A stretch of DNA of 32,251 nucleotides from Clostridia bacterium. Its GTDB lineage: Bacteria; Bacillota; Clostridia; Oscillospirales; CAG-382. This document shows, one piece after another, positions 14,120 to 20,778 of this stretch. The position numbers and the translations under genes were made by a program. Under the pieces are notes generated by a model that worked only from the letters and a program-made list of their open reading frames with translations, made no database searches and was not told where the DNA came from. Within the stretch, counting starts at the first letter, position 1. Each line of letters opens with the position of its first letter. The DNA is taken from the NCBI GenBank assembly GCA_017560145.1, contig JAFYON010000071.1, forward strand, positions 1 to 32,251. The letters run 5' to 3'.

Positions 14120-15097
14120 TCAGCTTTCTTTTGCGCTAAGCGCTTTGGGTCTTGTTACCGTTTCCAAAAGCGGCGAGATCACGTTAAGGACGAGGATCAC
14201 AACGTAGCCCCATTCGAAGCCGCCGACGTAGCGGTGGAGCAAAAACGTTGCAATTCCGCCGACCGCGCCGAAGATTATTCTGCCCGATTGGGTAAGAGGA
14301 ACGGTTTGTCTTTCGTTCATTGCGAAAACCGAAATAAAGCAGATTCCGCCCGAAAGAAGTATGCTGTACGCATAATATTCGCTTTCTGCATCGTCGGTGG
14401 GAAGCGCAAGCGAAAGCAAAAGGATGGGAAGCAGAAACGCAACGACGCTCTTGAAATCACCCTGCTTGCGCGCGCAAAGCCAGATGACGGAAATTATCAT
14501 TGCGGTAACGGCGATCTCGCCGATGTTGCCGCTTGCAAATCCGTAAAGCTGTGCAAAAACGCCGTCCTCATAAACGCTTCCGTCCGCCATATACTGCAAG
14601 GGCGAAATAACGCGGTAGGACTCCATAAGCTTGTCGTCTATCGAAAAGGAAAAGGCATTGAAATATGCAAAGGGGCGTGTGAACGCCGTCATTTGCGAGG
14701 AAAAGAAAACGTGAAGCACCGTTGCCGAGAATACAAAGGGATTAAAAAGACGCTTTGCACGGATGATCCTTATATTTTTTGCGACGACAACAAGTGCCGC
14801 GCCGATCATGGGGATCCAAAGCGGAACCGAAACCGGCATCATAAATGCGGTAAGAACACCGTAAATGCCCGTCATCGGGTCGAATTGGGCAATACCGACG
14901 CGCTTTAAAATAAATCTGCGGACGGGATAATCAAATCCGATCGAGAACAAGGCGGTTACCGCACAGATTGTGATAACTCTTGCGCCGAACATAAAAACAG
15001 CCCAGATAATCACGGGGACGATGGCAACGAGCCATTCCGCCGCGTGTGAAAAAACGGTTTTATCGGTGTGGACGAAGGGTGCGCGGGTTATTTTCAT
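14120..15097 (-). CDS. rnfD: RnfD/NqrB-type membrane subunit, divergent
   Basis: The 325-residue protein has about eight to ten hydrophobic segments. Family landmarks are GVLTAFMMPVSVPLW (residues 80-94, the TGLLLALTLPP region of RnfD), FNPFVFSATVL (118-128) and SGNIGEIAV (189-197, normally GSIGETS). The segment that normally reads SGATPL, where FMN is attached to Thr, reads RVISPL at 162-167, so Ser165 takes the place of the Thr. RnfD is part of an ion-pumping ferredoxin:NAD oxidoreductase. Only an RnfC-like partner is present here, sharing a 4-bp overlap; A, B, E and G are absent from the surroundings. Confidence 0.8.
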   Translation of the reverse strand: MKITRAPFVHTDKTVFSHAAEWLVAIVPVIIWAVFMFGARVITICAVTALFSIGFDYPVRRFILKRVGIAQFDPMTGIYGVLTAFMMPVSVPLWIPMIGAALVVVAKNIRIIRAKRLFNPFVFSATVLHVFFSSQMTAFTRPFAYFNAFSFSIDDKLMESYRVISPLQYMADGSVYEDGVFAQLYGFASGNIGEIAVTAMIISVIWLCARKQGDFKSVVAFLLPILLLSLALPTDDAESEYYAYSILLSGGICFISVFAMNERQTVPLTQSGRIIFGAVGGIATFLLHRYVGGFEWGYVVILVLNVISPLLETVTRPKALSAKES

Positions 15098-16299
15098 TTC
15101 TTCGCCTCCTTGTTTATAAGCTTAAGAAGCGGAATATTGCTCGGGCAGATATATTCGCAGGCACCGCATCCGATGCAATGTCCGAACAGTCTTCTGCCGT
15201 CACCTGCAAGAACCTCGCTCGGGAGAAGCTTTACCGGGCAGACCTCGGCGCATTCTCCGCAGGAGATACAATCGGTGGGGATTCTTTCTTCGGGATTTAC
15301 CGTGATAAGCGAATGGGTGGTATCGTAAACCGCGCCGTAAACCGGTTGACCCGAGAAAAGGCTGTCCTCTGCAAAGAAATAGCCGTCCTCCAAGCCGCCG
15401 CAGGTGTTTGCGATATCGCGCAGAGTGATGCCGCGCGGCACGCAAAGGTTCGCGCCGTTTTTAATTCCGTCACCGCAAACGGTGATATATCTGTCAAGCT
15501 GAGGCATGCCGCTTATCATCGAATTATAAAGCGCGATTGCCGTTTCGGGCGAAACGATAAGCACGCCCTCGTCAAGCGCGGTCTGGTTTTTATTAAGCTT
15601 CTTGACGTAAAGCGCGTACATAAGCGCAAAATCGCCGTAAGGATATTTTTCGTCAAGCTGCGCCAGTGCGAATATCTTTTCGTCGGTTGCATATTCGGCA
15701 ATGGCGTTAAACGCCGCACTGCGGTAATATTCCGCCGCATAAACGCATTTGATCGCACCGCTCGCCTTTAAAAGTATCTTTGCGCCGCCGACGATCGCCT
15801 TTGCCTGCTCGATGCTTAGGCGGTAGTTGATGGCACTTAACGAATCGGTTTCGGTGCCGTCGATAACAACGCGATTGCAGTTTCCGTGCGCTCTTTCCAA
15901 AAGCTCCCAAAGAGGAATGCCCGAGCGTGTGTCGATGATGCCGAATTTCTTTGCGCTTTCCTTTATATCCTCAAAGTCAAGCTCGTTCAACGGACGGGTT
16001 TCGGGAGCGAAAATAACCTCCTCGCCCTCGCTTCCGTCGGCGGTAACGACGAAAAACTCGATTCCCTCAAGCGTCATAACGCCGCGGAAAATACCCGCAA
16101 TAGGGGAGTAGACCGGCGTTTCTCCGTTTCTGCCGATAAGGGTGCCGCGAAGCACCTGCCTGTTGATTTCACAAACAAGCTCACGGTCGGATTCCGCCTT
16201 GATGCAGGTCGCCGAGCAGCCATTGATATATTCTATTTCTTTTTTGCCGAGCCGCGTACGGTCGCTCGGACGTGCGCCTCCGGGGAATTCAAGTATCAT
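15094..16299 (-). CDS. rnfC: RnfC-like iron-sulfur protein with degenerate nucleotide-binding motifs
   Basis: The 401-residue protein is arranged like RnfC: an N-terminal barrel-sandwich region (PVYSPIAGIFRG, 62-73), the flavin/NADH-binding region, an SLBB-like part, and two [4Fe-4S] motifs at C344-C347-C350-C354 and C375-C378-C381-C385. The glycine-rich GxxGxGGAxFPT loop that binds FMN/NADH in RnfC is replaced by FGIIDTRSGIPLWEL (119-133). The NGAECEPYLTAD stretch has become DGTETDSLSAIN (147-158). It therefore probably does not use NADH in the canonical way, though the iron-sulfur wire is intact. It is the first gene of a seven-gene minus-strand unit, with its own promoter. Confidence 0.8.
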   Translation of the reverse strand: MILEFPGGARPSDRTRLGKKEIEYINGCSATCIKAESDRELVCEINRQVLRGTLIGRNGETPVYSPIAGIFRGVMTLEGIEFFVVTADGSEGEEVIFAPETRPLNELDFEDIKESAKKFGIIDTRSGIPLWELLERAHGNCNRVVIDGTETDSLSAINYRLSIEQAKAIVGGAKILLKASGAIKCVYAAEYYRSAAFNAIAEYATDEKIFALAQLDEKYPYGDFALMYALYVKKLNKNQTALDEGVLIVSPETAIALYNSMISGMPQLDRYITVCGDGIKNGANLCVPRGITLRDIANTCGGLEDGYFFAEDSLFSGQPVYGAVYDTTHSLITVNPEERIPTDCISCGECAEVCPVKLLPSEVLAGDGRRLFGHCIGCGACEYICPSNIPLLKLINKEAKK

Positions 16300-16336
16300 A
16301 CGGTCGTCTTCCTAATAAATATACTTATACATAATG

Positions 16337-16364
16337 AGTATAACACATATAATTAAATTTTCAA
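16337..16364 (-). promoter_or_regulatory. Promoter of the rnfC-rnfD-rlmD operon
   Basis: On the minus strand there is TTGAAA (16359-16364), a 16-bp spacer and TATACT (16337-16342). It precedes an AGGAAG ribosome site and the ATG at 16299. It is divergent from the DUF4364 promoter. Confidence 0.7.
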
Positions 16365-16386
16365 GTGAAAGTTTTGTAACAACTTC

Positions 16387-16415
16387 TTGAAAATCGTCAA
16401 AATTTAATGTATAAT
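16387..16415 (+). promoter_or_regulatory. Promoter of the DUF4364-nth-ttcA operon
   Basis: TTGAAA (16387-16392), a 17-bp spacer and TATAAT (16410-16415), about 40 bp before the TTG start at 16456. Confidence 0.75.
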
Positions 16416-16455
16416 GGGTGCGACAGATAAAAAATCGGGTTAAAAAGGTGATACT

Positions 16456-16995
16456 TTGAAACTGGAAAATAAGCTTGACGTAAAGGTTTTTATCCTTTAC
16501 CTTATGAATAAAGTGGATGAACCGCTTGAATATACCACCGTTAACGATATAGTGCTTCAGGACGAATTCGTCAATTATTTCGATTTCGCACTCTGCTTTT
16601 CGGAATTGCTCGACGCAGGTCAGGTCGAGGAAGCCGGCGAGGAAAACGGAGTCAAGCTTTACAAGGTGTCGGAAAGCGGCAAGGAATCCTTGGAAAGCTA
16701 TGAAAATTCGCTTCTTTCGGTCATCCGCGAGCACGCATCGAAGAGCGTTCGCAGATTTATGGCGTACAAGCGCGAGGGAAGATATGCCGTTGCAACGGTA
16801 ACCGAATGCGGAGAGGGATATATGCTTAGGTGCGAAATATCCGACCGCACGAAAAAGCTCTTTTCGACCGAGCTTTATATTTGCGAATATGAGGACGCAA
16901 TGCGCGCGAAGAAAAACTTTGAGGACCGCGAGGAAGTTATCCTTAAAGGCGTTCAGGCGCTCGTTGCCGGCAAGGTCAACTATATTTTTGAATAG
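16456..16995 (+). CDS. DUF4364 family protein (winged-helix-like)
   Basis: This 179-residue protein is recognisable as DUF4364 from the N-terminal pattern VKVFILYLMNKVDEPLEYTTVNDIVLQDEFVNYFDF and the following LSELLDAGQVEE... winged-helix-like part. The C-terminal half is a mixed alpha/beta region. The start is TTG at 16456, supported by AAAAGGTGAT just upstream; the next in-frame ATG (16504) would cut into the conserved first helix. Function is unknown, with a regulatory DNA-binding role suggested by the fold. It is 9 bp upstream of nth and leads a five-gene unit. Confidence 0.85.
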   Translation: MKLENKLDVKVFILYLMNKVDEPLEYTTVNDIVLQDEFVNYFDFALCFSELLDAGQVEEAGEENGVKLYKVSESGKESLESYENSLLSVIREHASKSVRRFMAYKREGRYAVATVTECGEGYMLRCEISDRTKKLFSTELYICEYEDAMRAKKNFEDREEVILKGVQALVAGKVNYIFE

Positions 16996-17004
16996 GGTGT
17001 TCGC

Positions 17005-17640
17005 TTGAATAAAAAGGAAAAAGCAAAGAATATTATCGAATTGCTTGAAAAACGTTATCCGAATCCCGAATGCGGACTTTTTTGGGAGGGAAACCCATAC
17101 CGCCTTCTCGTTATGGCGATACTTTCGGCGCAATGCACCGATGCGCGCGTTAACGAGGTTGCAAAAACGCTTTTCGTTCGTTTTCCGACTGTCGGTGATA
17201 TGGCAAGCGCCGAGCTTTCGGATATCGAATCGGAGATCCGCTCGGTCGGGCTTTACCATTCAAAGGCGTTGGCGTTAAAGGAATGCTGCAAGCGCGTTTG
17301 TGAGGCTTACCAAGGCGAGGTCCCAAGCGAAATGGACGATCTGCTTACCCTTCGCGGTGTCGGCAGAAAGGTCGCGAATCTTATTAGAGGCGATATCTTC
17401 GGGCTTGGCGGAATCGTTGCGGATACGCACTGCATCCGTATCTCGGGCAGACTCGGGCTTTCGAACGGAAAAGATCCGCTTAAAACCGAGCGCGACCTTG
17501 AAAAATTGATCCCGCTCGACAAGCAAAGCGATTATTGCCACCGTATGGTGCTTTTCGGCAGAGAGGTGTGCATTGCACGAAGACCGCAATGCATTGAATG
17601 CGAATTAAAAGAATTTTGTACATATAAGGACGAAAAATGA
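17005..17640 (+). CDS. nth: Endonuclease III (DNA glycosylase/AP lyase)
   Basis: The 211-residue protein has the standard Nth length. The helix-hairpin-helix LRGVGRKVANL carries catalytic Lys122, and the VADTHC motif carries Asp140. These match E. coli Lys120 and Asp138 with identical separation. The C-terminal iron-sulfur loop is complete with C-x6-C-x2-C-x5-C. It removes oxidised pyrimidines and cleaves the resulting abasic site. The start codon is TTG at 17005, with only a modest GGGTG upstream; read-through from DUF4364 may help initiation. It overlaps ttcA by 4 bp. Together with the Ogg-type enzyme at 4972-5811, two base excision glycosylases occur in this window. Confidence 0.96.
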   Translation: MNKKEKAKNIIELLEKRYPNPECGLFWEGNPYRLLVMAILSAQCTDARVNEVAKTLFVRFPTVGDMASAELSDIESEIRSVGLYHSKALALKECCKRVCEAYQGEVPSEMDDLLTLRGVGRKVANLIRGDIFGLGGIVADTHCIRISGRLGLSNGKDPLKTERDLEKLIPLDKQSDYCHRMVLFGREVCIARRPQCIECELKEFCTYKDEK

Positions 17641-18368
17641 TCGATCCCAAGGCATTGCAAAAATTAATGTCGTACACACGCCGTGCGATAGATAAATATC
17701 AGATGATCGAAGAGGGCGACAGGATCGCCGTAGGTGTTTCGGGCGGAAAGGACAGCCTTGCTCTGCTTTGTGCATTGCAGGGGTTAAAGCGCTTTTATCC
17801 CAAAAGCTTCGAAATCGTACCGATAAACGTAAAAATGGGATTCCCGAACGAAACCGACGAAATTTCGAAGGCGCTCTGCGACGAGCTTGGGCTGGAGCTT
17901 CAAAGCGTTGCAAGCGATATATATTCGGTGGTTTTTGAGGTGAGAAAGGAAAAGCATCCCTGCTCGCTCTGCTCGAATATGCGCCGCGGCGCATTGCACG
18001 GTGCCGCAAAGGAGCTTGGCTGCAACAAGCTTGCGCTCGGACATCATTTCGACGATGCGGTTGAAACGATAATTATGAATCTCTTTATCGAGGGCAGATT
18101 CGATTGCTTTTACCCCGTGACCTATCTTGACAGGTCGGATATAACGGTTATAAGACCTTTGCTTTTCGCTCCCGAAAAGGAGGTTTCGCATTTCGTCAGG
18201 GCAAGCGGTATCGTTCCCGTGCCGAAGAATTGCCCTGCCGACGGGGTGACCAAGCGCGAGGATGCAAAGCGCGCGCTCGACGATCTCGAACGGAGCGACC
18301 GCGGAGTGAAAATGCGCGTCTTCAACGCCTTTTTCAGCAAATACGAGGAAAATAATAAAGATAAATAA
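17637..18368 (+). CDS. ttcA: TtcA-type tRNA 2-thiolation ATPase
   Basis: This 243-residue PP-loop ATPase has SGGKDS at residues 35-40. Cys109 and Cys112 (PCSLC) and a third Cys at 199 (KNCPADG) correspond to the three cluster cysteines of TtcA. LGHHFDDAVET (134-144) is the typical second motif. TtcA inserts sulfur at cytidine 32 of tRNA through a [4Fe-4S] cluster. Some clostridial relatives may act on other positions, so the exact nucleotide is inferred. It overlaps nth by 4 bp, indicating coupled translation. Confidence 0.88.
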   Translation: MIDPKALQKLMSYTRRAIDKYQMIEEGDRIAVGVSGGKDSLALLCALQGLKRFYPKSFEIVPINVKMGFPNETDEISKALCDELGLELQSVASDIYSVVFEVRKEKHPCSLCSNMRRGALHGAAKELGCNKLALGHHFDDAVETIIMNLFIEGRFDCFYPVTYLDRSDITVIRPLLFAPEKEVSHFVRASGIVPVPKNCPADGVTKREDAKRALDDLERSDRGVKMRVFNAFFSKYEENNKDK

Positions 18369-18382
18369 AGGATGGCAGAACA

Positions 18383-19066
18383 ATGAAAAAAATTATAGTT
18401 TTTTTACTTGCGGCAACTCTTGTGCTTTCTCTTTGCGCAGTATCGGCTTGTGCCAAGGAGGGCCACGCGCTTGATTTGGTTATCGGCACTCCCGAAGGCG
18501 GCAGCGACGAATTTTCGGTAACCGTTACCGTTGAAAACGTTCAGCAAACCCTTCACGTGGTTGAATATGCGGTTCGCTACGATGCGGAAAAGCTCGAGCT
18601 TGTCAACACGGTTGACGAGGAGGGCGCTCTCGATTGCATCACCTCGCTCCCCAAGGATTGGGAAAATTTCGTATCGGTACAGTCCGAGGGTAACGTTACC
18701 GCACTTGCGCTTACCGCAGGTATGGGCGGCTTGAAGAGCGGTGAACTGAAGTTTGAATTCAAATTCCGCATTAAGGACGGCGCGACCGGCGAAGCAAAGA
18801 TCGAGATCGCCGATGAGGACGTGCTCGGATCTTACGTTGGTATCGACAATAACGACATCAAGGAATACGGCGGAAAGGGCGGCAGCGTTTCGATCATCAT
18901 TACCGCCGAGGGCGACGTCGGCACCGTTTCCACCGACACCGTTTCTGTGTCCGAGCCTGCGGAAGAAGAAAGCTCTTTGACCACCGTGCTCATCATTACC
19001 GCTATCGCAGTAGTTGTTATCGGCGTTGCCGTTGCGGTGATCGTCGTTCTTAAAAAGAAAAAGTAA
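18383..19066 (+). CDS. Secreted, membrane-anchored cohesin-like domain protein
   Basis: The 227-residue protein starts with a signal peptide (MKKIIVFLLAATLVLSLC..). A cohesin/CBM2-like beta-sandwich follows at about residues 28-175, with the motifs EFSVTVTVENV, VVEYAVRYDAEKLELV and ELKFEFKFRIKDGATGEAKIEI. A Ser/Thr/Glu-rich linker comes next, then a single transmembrane helix (about 200-223) ending in KKKK. It is therefore displayed on the outer membrane face. Classical cohesins bind dockerins; no dockerin gene is in the window, and isolated cohesin-like modules have other roles. It lies 15 bp upstream of a BlaI-type repressor in the same operon. Confidence 0.8.
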   Translation: MKKIIVFLLAATLVLSLCAVSACAKEGHALDLVIGTPEGGSDEFSVTVTVENVQQTLHVVEYAVRYDAEKLELVNTVDEEGALDCITSLPKDWENFVSVQSEGNVTALALTAGMGGLKSGELKFEFKFRIKDGATGEAKIEIADEDVLGSYVGIDNNDIKEYGGKGGSVSIIITAEGDVGTVSTDTVSVSEPAEEESSLTTVLIITAIAVVVIGVAVAVIVVLKKKK

Positions 19067-19081
19067 TCGGAGGGGAATACA

Positions 19082-19441
19082 GTGACTACACCGAAAGTAT
19101 TTGAAAGCGAATACCGTTTTTGTCTTCTTCTTTGGGAGAACGAGCCCATGAGCTGCAGTAACCTCGCAAAGCTTGCAAAGGAAAAGCTTGAATGGTCGCG
19201 TACCACGACCTATACCGTTATCAAGCGTCTTTGCGACAGAGGCGTTCTTGCAAATAACGATTCGATCGTCACCTCTATCGTCGGCAAGGATGAAATCCAG
19301 CTTGCCGAGCTCGAGGAGCTTTATGAAAAGCGCTTCGAAAACAATCTTCCCGCATTTATCGCGGCTTTCGCAAAGCAACAGAAATTAAGCGAATCGGACG
19401 TCGAGGAAATCAAGAAAATAATCGACGGCGCAAGCAAATAA
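19082..19441 (+). CDS. BlaI/MecI/CopY family transcriptional repressor
   Basis: The protein has 119 residues, typical for BlaI. It begins with GTG at 19082 behind a GGAGGGG ribosome site. The winged helix includes FLCLLWENEPMSCSNLA-like and WSRTTTYTVIKRLCDRGVL segments; the latter is the recognition helix, with TTTYTVIKRL close to the BlaI consensus. The C-terminal helix serves dimerisation. BlaI-type repressors are usually inactivated by a BlaR1-type sensor protease. No blaR1 is adjacent, so the signal is unknown. It is the last gene of its operon, followed by a terminator. Confidence 0.88.
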   Translation: MTTPKVFESEYRFCLLLWENEPMSCSNLAKLAKEKLEWSRTTTYTVIKRLCDRGVLANNDSIVTSIVGKDEIQLAELEELYEKRFENNLPAFIAAFAKQQKLSESDVEEIKKIIDGASK

Positions 19442-19457
19442 AATACGTAAAATAAAA

Positions 19458-19485
19458 AACAACGCTTCTCGGAGCGTTGTTTTTT
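19458..19485. terminator. Rho-independent terminator between blaI-like and WYL genes
   Basis: Stem AACAACGCT (19458-19466) with AGCGTTGTT (19473-19481), a 6-nt loop, a T-run to the right and an A-run to the left. It can serve the plus-strand operon and the converging WYL gene. Confidence 0.9.
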
Positions 19486-19491
19486 GCTTAT

Positions 19492-20463
19492 TTACCTGCT
19501 TTTCAACAGCTTTTCGACCTCGGCCGACGCGCTTTCGGGGGAGAGTATCCTTACCTCGCCGCCGAAGCTTATTACCCAACCGTAAAAAACCGGGCTTGCC
19601 GCAATGTTCACGGTAATGCGGAAACGGTCGTCGCCATCCTTTAATATCGGGATTCCGCTTCCGAATCGGTCAAGCATAACGTTTGCCAATCGGTTCGTGC
19701 AGGAAAGTGTTATTCTTTCGGTCTTGCCGCCGAACATACCGAAAACGGCGCCGGAATACGAGGTTATATCGTATTTTTCGAATTCCTCTTTGCCGTCGCG
19801 TCGGGTATCCTCCACCTTGGCGTCGAGCATTTTGTCAACGCGGAAATGACGGATCTCGTTGCTCTGCCTGTCAAATCCGACGAGGTAATAATTGCTGTCG
19901 TCCCAGACGAGCGACCACGGGCTTACGCAATAACGGCTTCCGTTGCGGCGAAGCTCCTTTTCCTTGCGCGCGGTCCATTGAAAATATTTAAAGGTTATGT
20001 CAACGTCGGACTCCATCGCGTCGTGAATATGGTCGACGGTGGCATAAATATCCTCGTTGCCGTTTTTGACACGGTTGGAAACGAATACCGCGCGGTTGAG
20101 CGCCTTGCGGTCGTGCATATTGGCAAGCGACGCGAGCTTTTTGATAAGCGCCGCGCTTTTTCTTTCGGGTATGAATTTCGAGGCGCGCACCGCATCGACC
20201 AAAAGCTTCAATTCGGGCAGCTCGAATTCGCGGCGGGCAACGTAATAGCCGACGCTTCTTCCGCGTACTGTGCGTACGTCAAGCCCAAGCTCCTTTAAAG
20301 CCTCGAGGTCGTTGTAAATGCTTTTTCGCTCGGCGGTTATCCCGTGGGCGGCGAGCGCGTTTATGATCTCCTTCATCGAAAGGGGGTGCGTTTCGTCGCT
20401 CCGCTCGAGCAGAATGCTGCGCAATATCGGTAATTTTTTCTTTTGATTCACTGAACGCGGCAT
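19492..20463 (-). CDS. WYL-domain transcriptional regulator (HTH + WYL)
   Basis: The start is placed at the ATG complementary to 20461-20463 (323 residues). A perfect promoter's start point falls at about 20501, and GGAGAA lies 8 nt before this ATG, so a longer reading is unlikely. An N-terminal winged helix (about 1-65, with KEIINALAAHGITAERKSIYNDLEAL) is followed by a WYL domain (about 130-240, with CVSPWSLVWDDSNYYLVGFD and HFRVDKM) and the WCX extension. WYL proteins sense nucleic acid or small ligands and often control defence or DNA-damage genes. No such genes are adjacent here. Confidence 0.9.
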   Translation of the reverse strand: MPRSVNQKKKLPILRSILLERSDETHPLSMKEIINALAAHGITAERKSIYNDLEALKELGLDVRTVRGRSVGYYVARREFELPELKLLVDAVRASKFIPERKSAALIKKLASLANMHDRKALNRAVFVSNRVKNGNEDIYATVDHIHDAMESDVDITFKYFQWTARKEKELRRNGSRYCVSPWSLVWDDSNYYLVGFDRQSNEIRHFRVDKMLDAKVEDTRRDGKEEFEKYDITSYSGAVFGMFGGKTERITLSCTNRLANVMLDRFGSGIPILKDGDDRFRITVNIAASPVFYGWVISFGGEVRILSPESASAEVEKLLKSR

Positions 20464-20483
20464 AAAATTTTCTCCGATCAACG

Positions 20484-20493
20484 GTTTGCAAAC
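20484..20493. promoter_or_regulatory. Palindrome in the WYL gene leader, possible operator
   Basis: GTTTGCAAAC is a perfect 10-bp palindrome, located between the predicted transcription start and the ribosome binding site of the WYL gene. It is positioned where autoregulatory binding would block elongation or initiation. No second copy was noticed in the rpoB leader. Confidence 0.3.
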
Positions 20494-20507
20494 AATTTTC
20501 ATTATTA

Positions 20508-20536
20508 ATTATATAATAAGCGGCGAAATTTGTCAA
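20508..20536 (-). promoter_or_regulatory. Consensus promoter of the WYL regulator gene
   Basis: On the minus strand there is TTGACA (20531-20536), a 17-bp spacer and TATAAT (20508-20513): a perfect consensus sigma-A promoter. Confidence 0.88.
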
Positions 20537-20603
20537 ATCTCGTCGTTTTGGGTGCGATTTTTCCAAAAATGTAAAATTTCATTGGAAATTTGGTAAAAAT
20601 GTA

Positions 20604-20632
20604 TTGACAAACCCGGAAATAGGTGTTATCAT
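20604..20632 (+). promoter_or_regulatory. Promoter of rpoB-rpoC
   Basis: TTGACA (20604-20609), a 17-bp spacer and TATCAT (20627-20632). The expected start is near 20640, giving an approximately 140-nt leader. A 12-bp palindrome, GCATTATAATGC (20641-20652), lies exactly at the start site. Confidence 0.8.
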
Positions 20633-20639
20633 TGTAAAC

Positions 20640-20778
20640 TGCATTATAATGCGGATGATATGCCGTGAACGTTGTTATGTAAACCGCGAAAAAACGGCAA
20701 AATCCGCACCGGAGAAAGAAACACCGTGGATATTCCCGCCGTACGAGGCGGAGAAAATGAATGGAGTGATTGGTTGAA
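20640..20778 (+). promoter_or_regulatory. rpoB 5' leader
   Basis: This stretch of about 140 nt has no open reading frame. It has a palindrome at its 5' end and a short CCGCC...GGCGG hairpin at about 20731-20752. The ribosome binding region GGAGTGAT (20763-20770) precedes the start. No known ribosomal-protein leader motif was recognised, and no terminator-like structure is evident. Confidence 0.45.

Noticed and set aside
16312..17259. A 315-codon frame antisense to the DUF4364 and nth genes
   Set aside because: It overlaps the divergent promoter region and two well-supported genes, and the peptide has no family features.
19082..19441. Beta-lactam resistance system (blaI with blaR1/blaZ)
   Set aside because: Only the repressor-type gene is present; no BlaR1 sensor or beta-lactamase motifs are adjacent.
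20645..20650. TATAAT inside the palindrome downstream of the rpoB promoter as a second -10 box
   Set aside because: No acceptable -35 element at 16-18 bp upstream; better explained as part of the palindrome at the start site.
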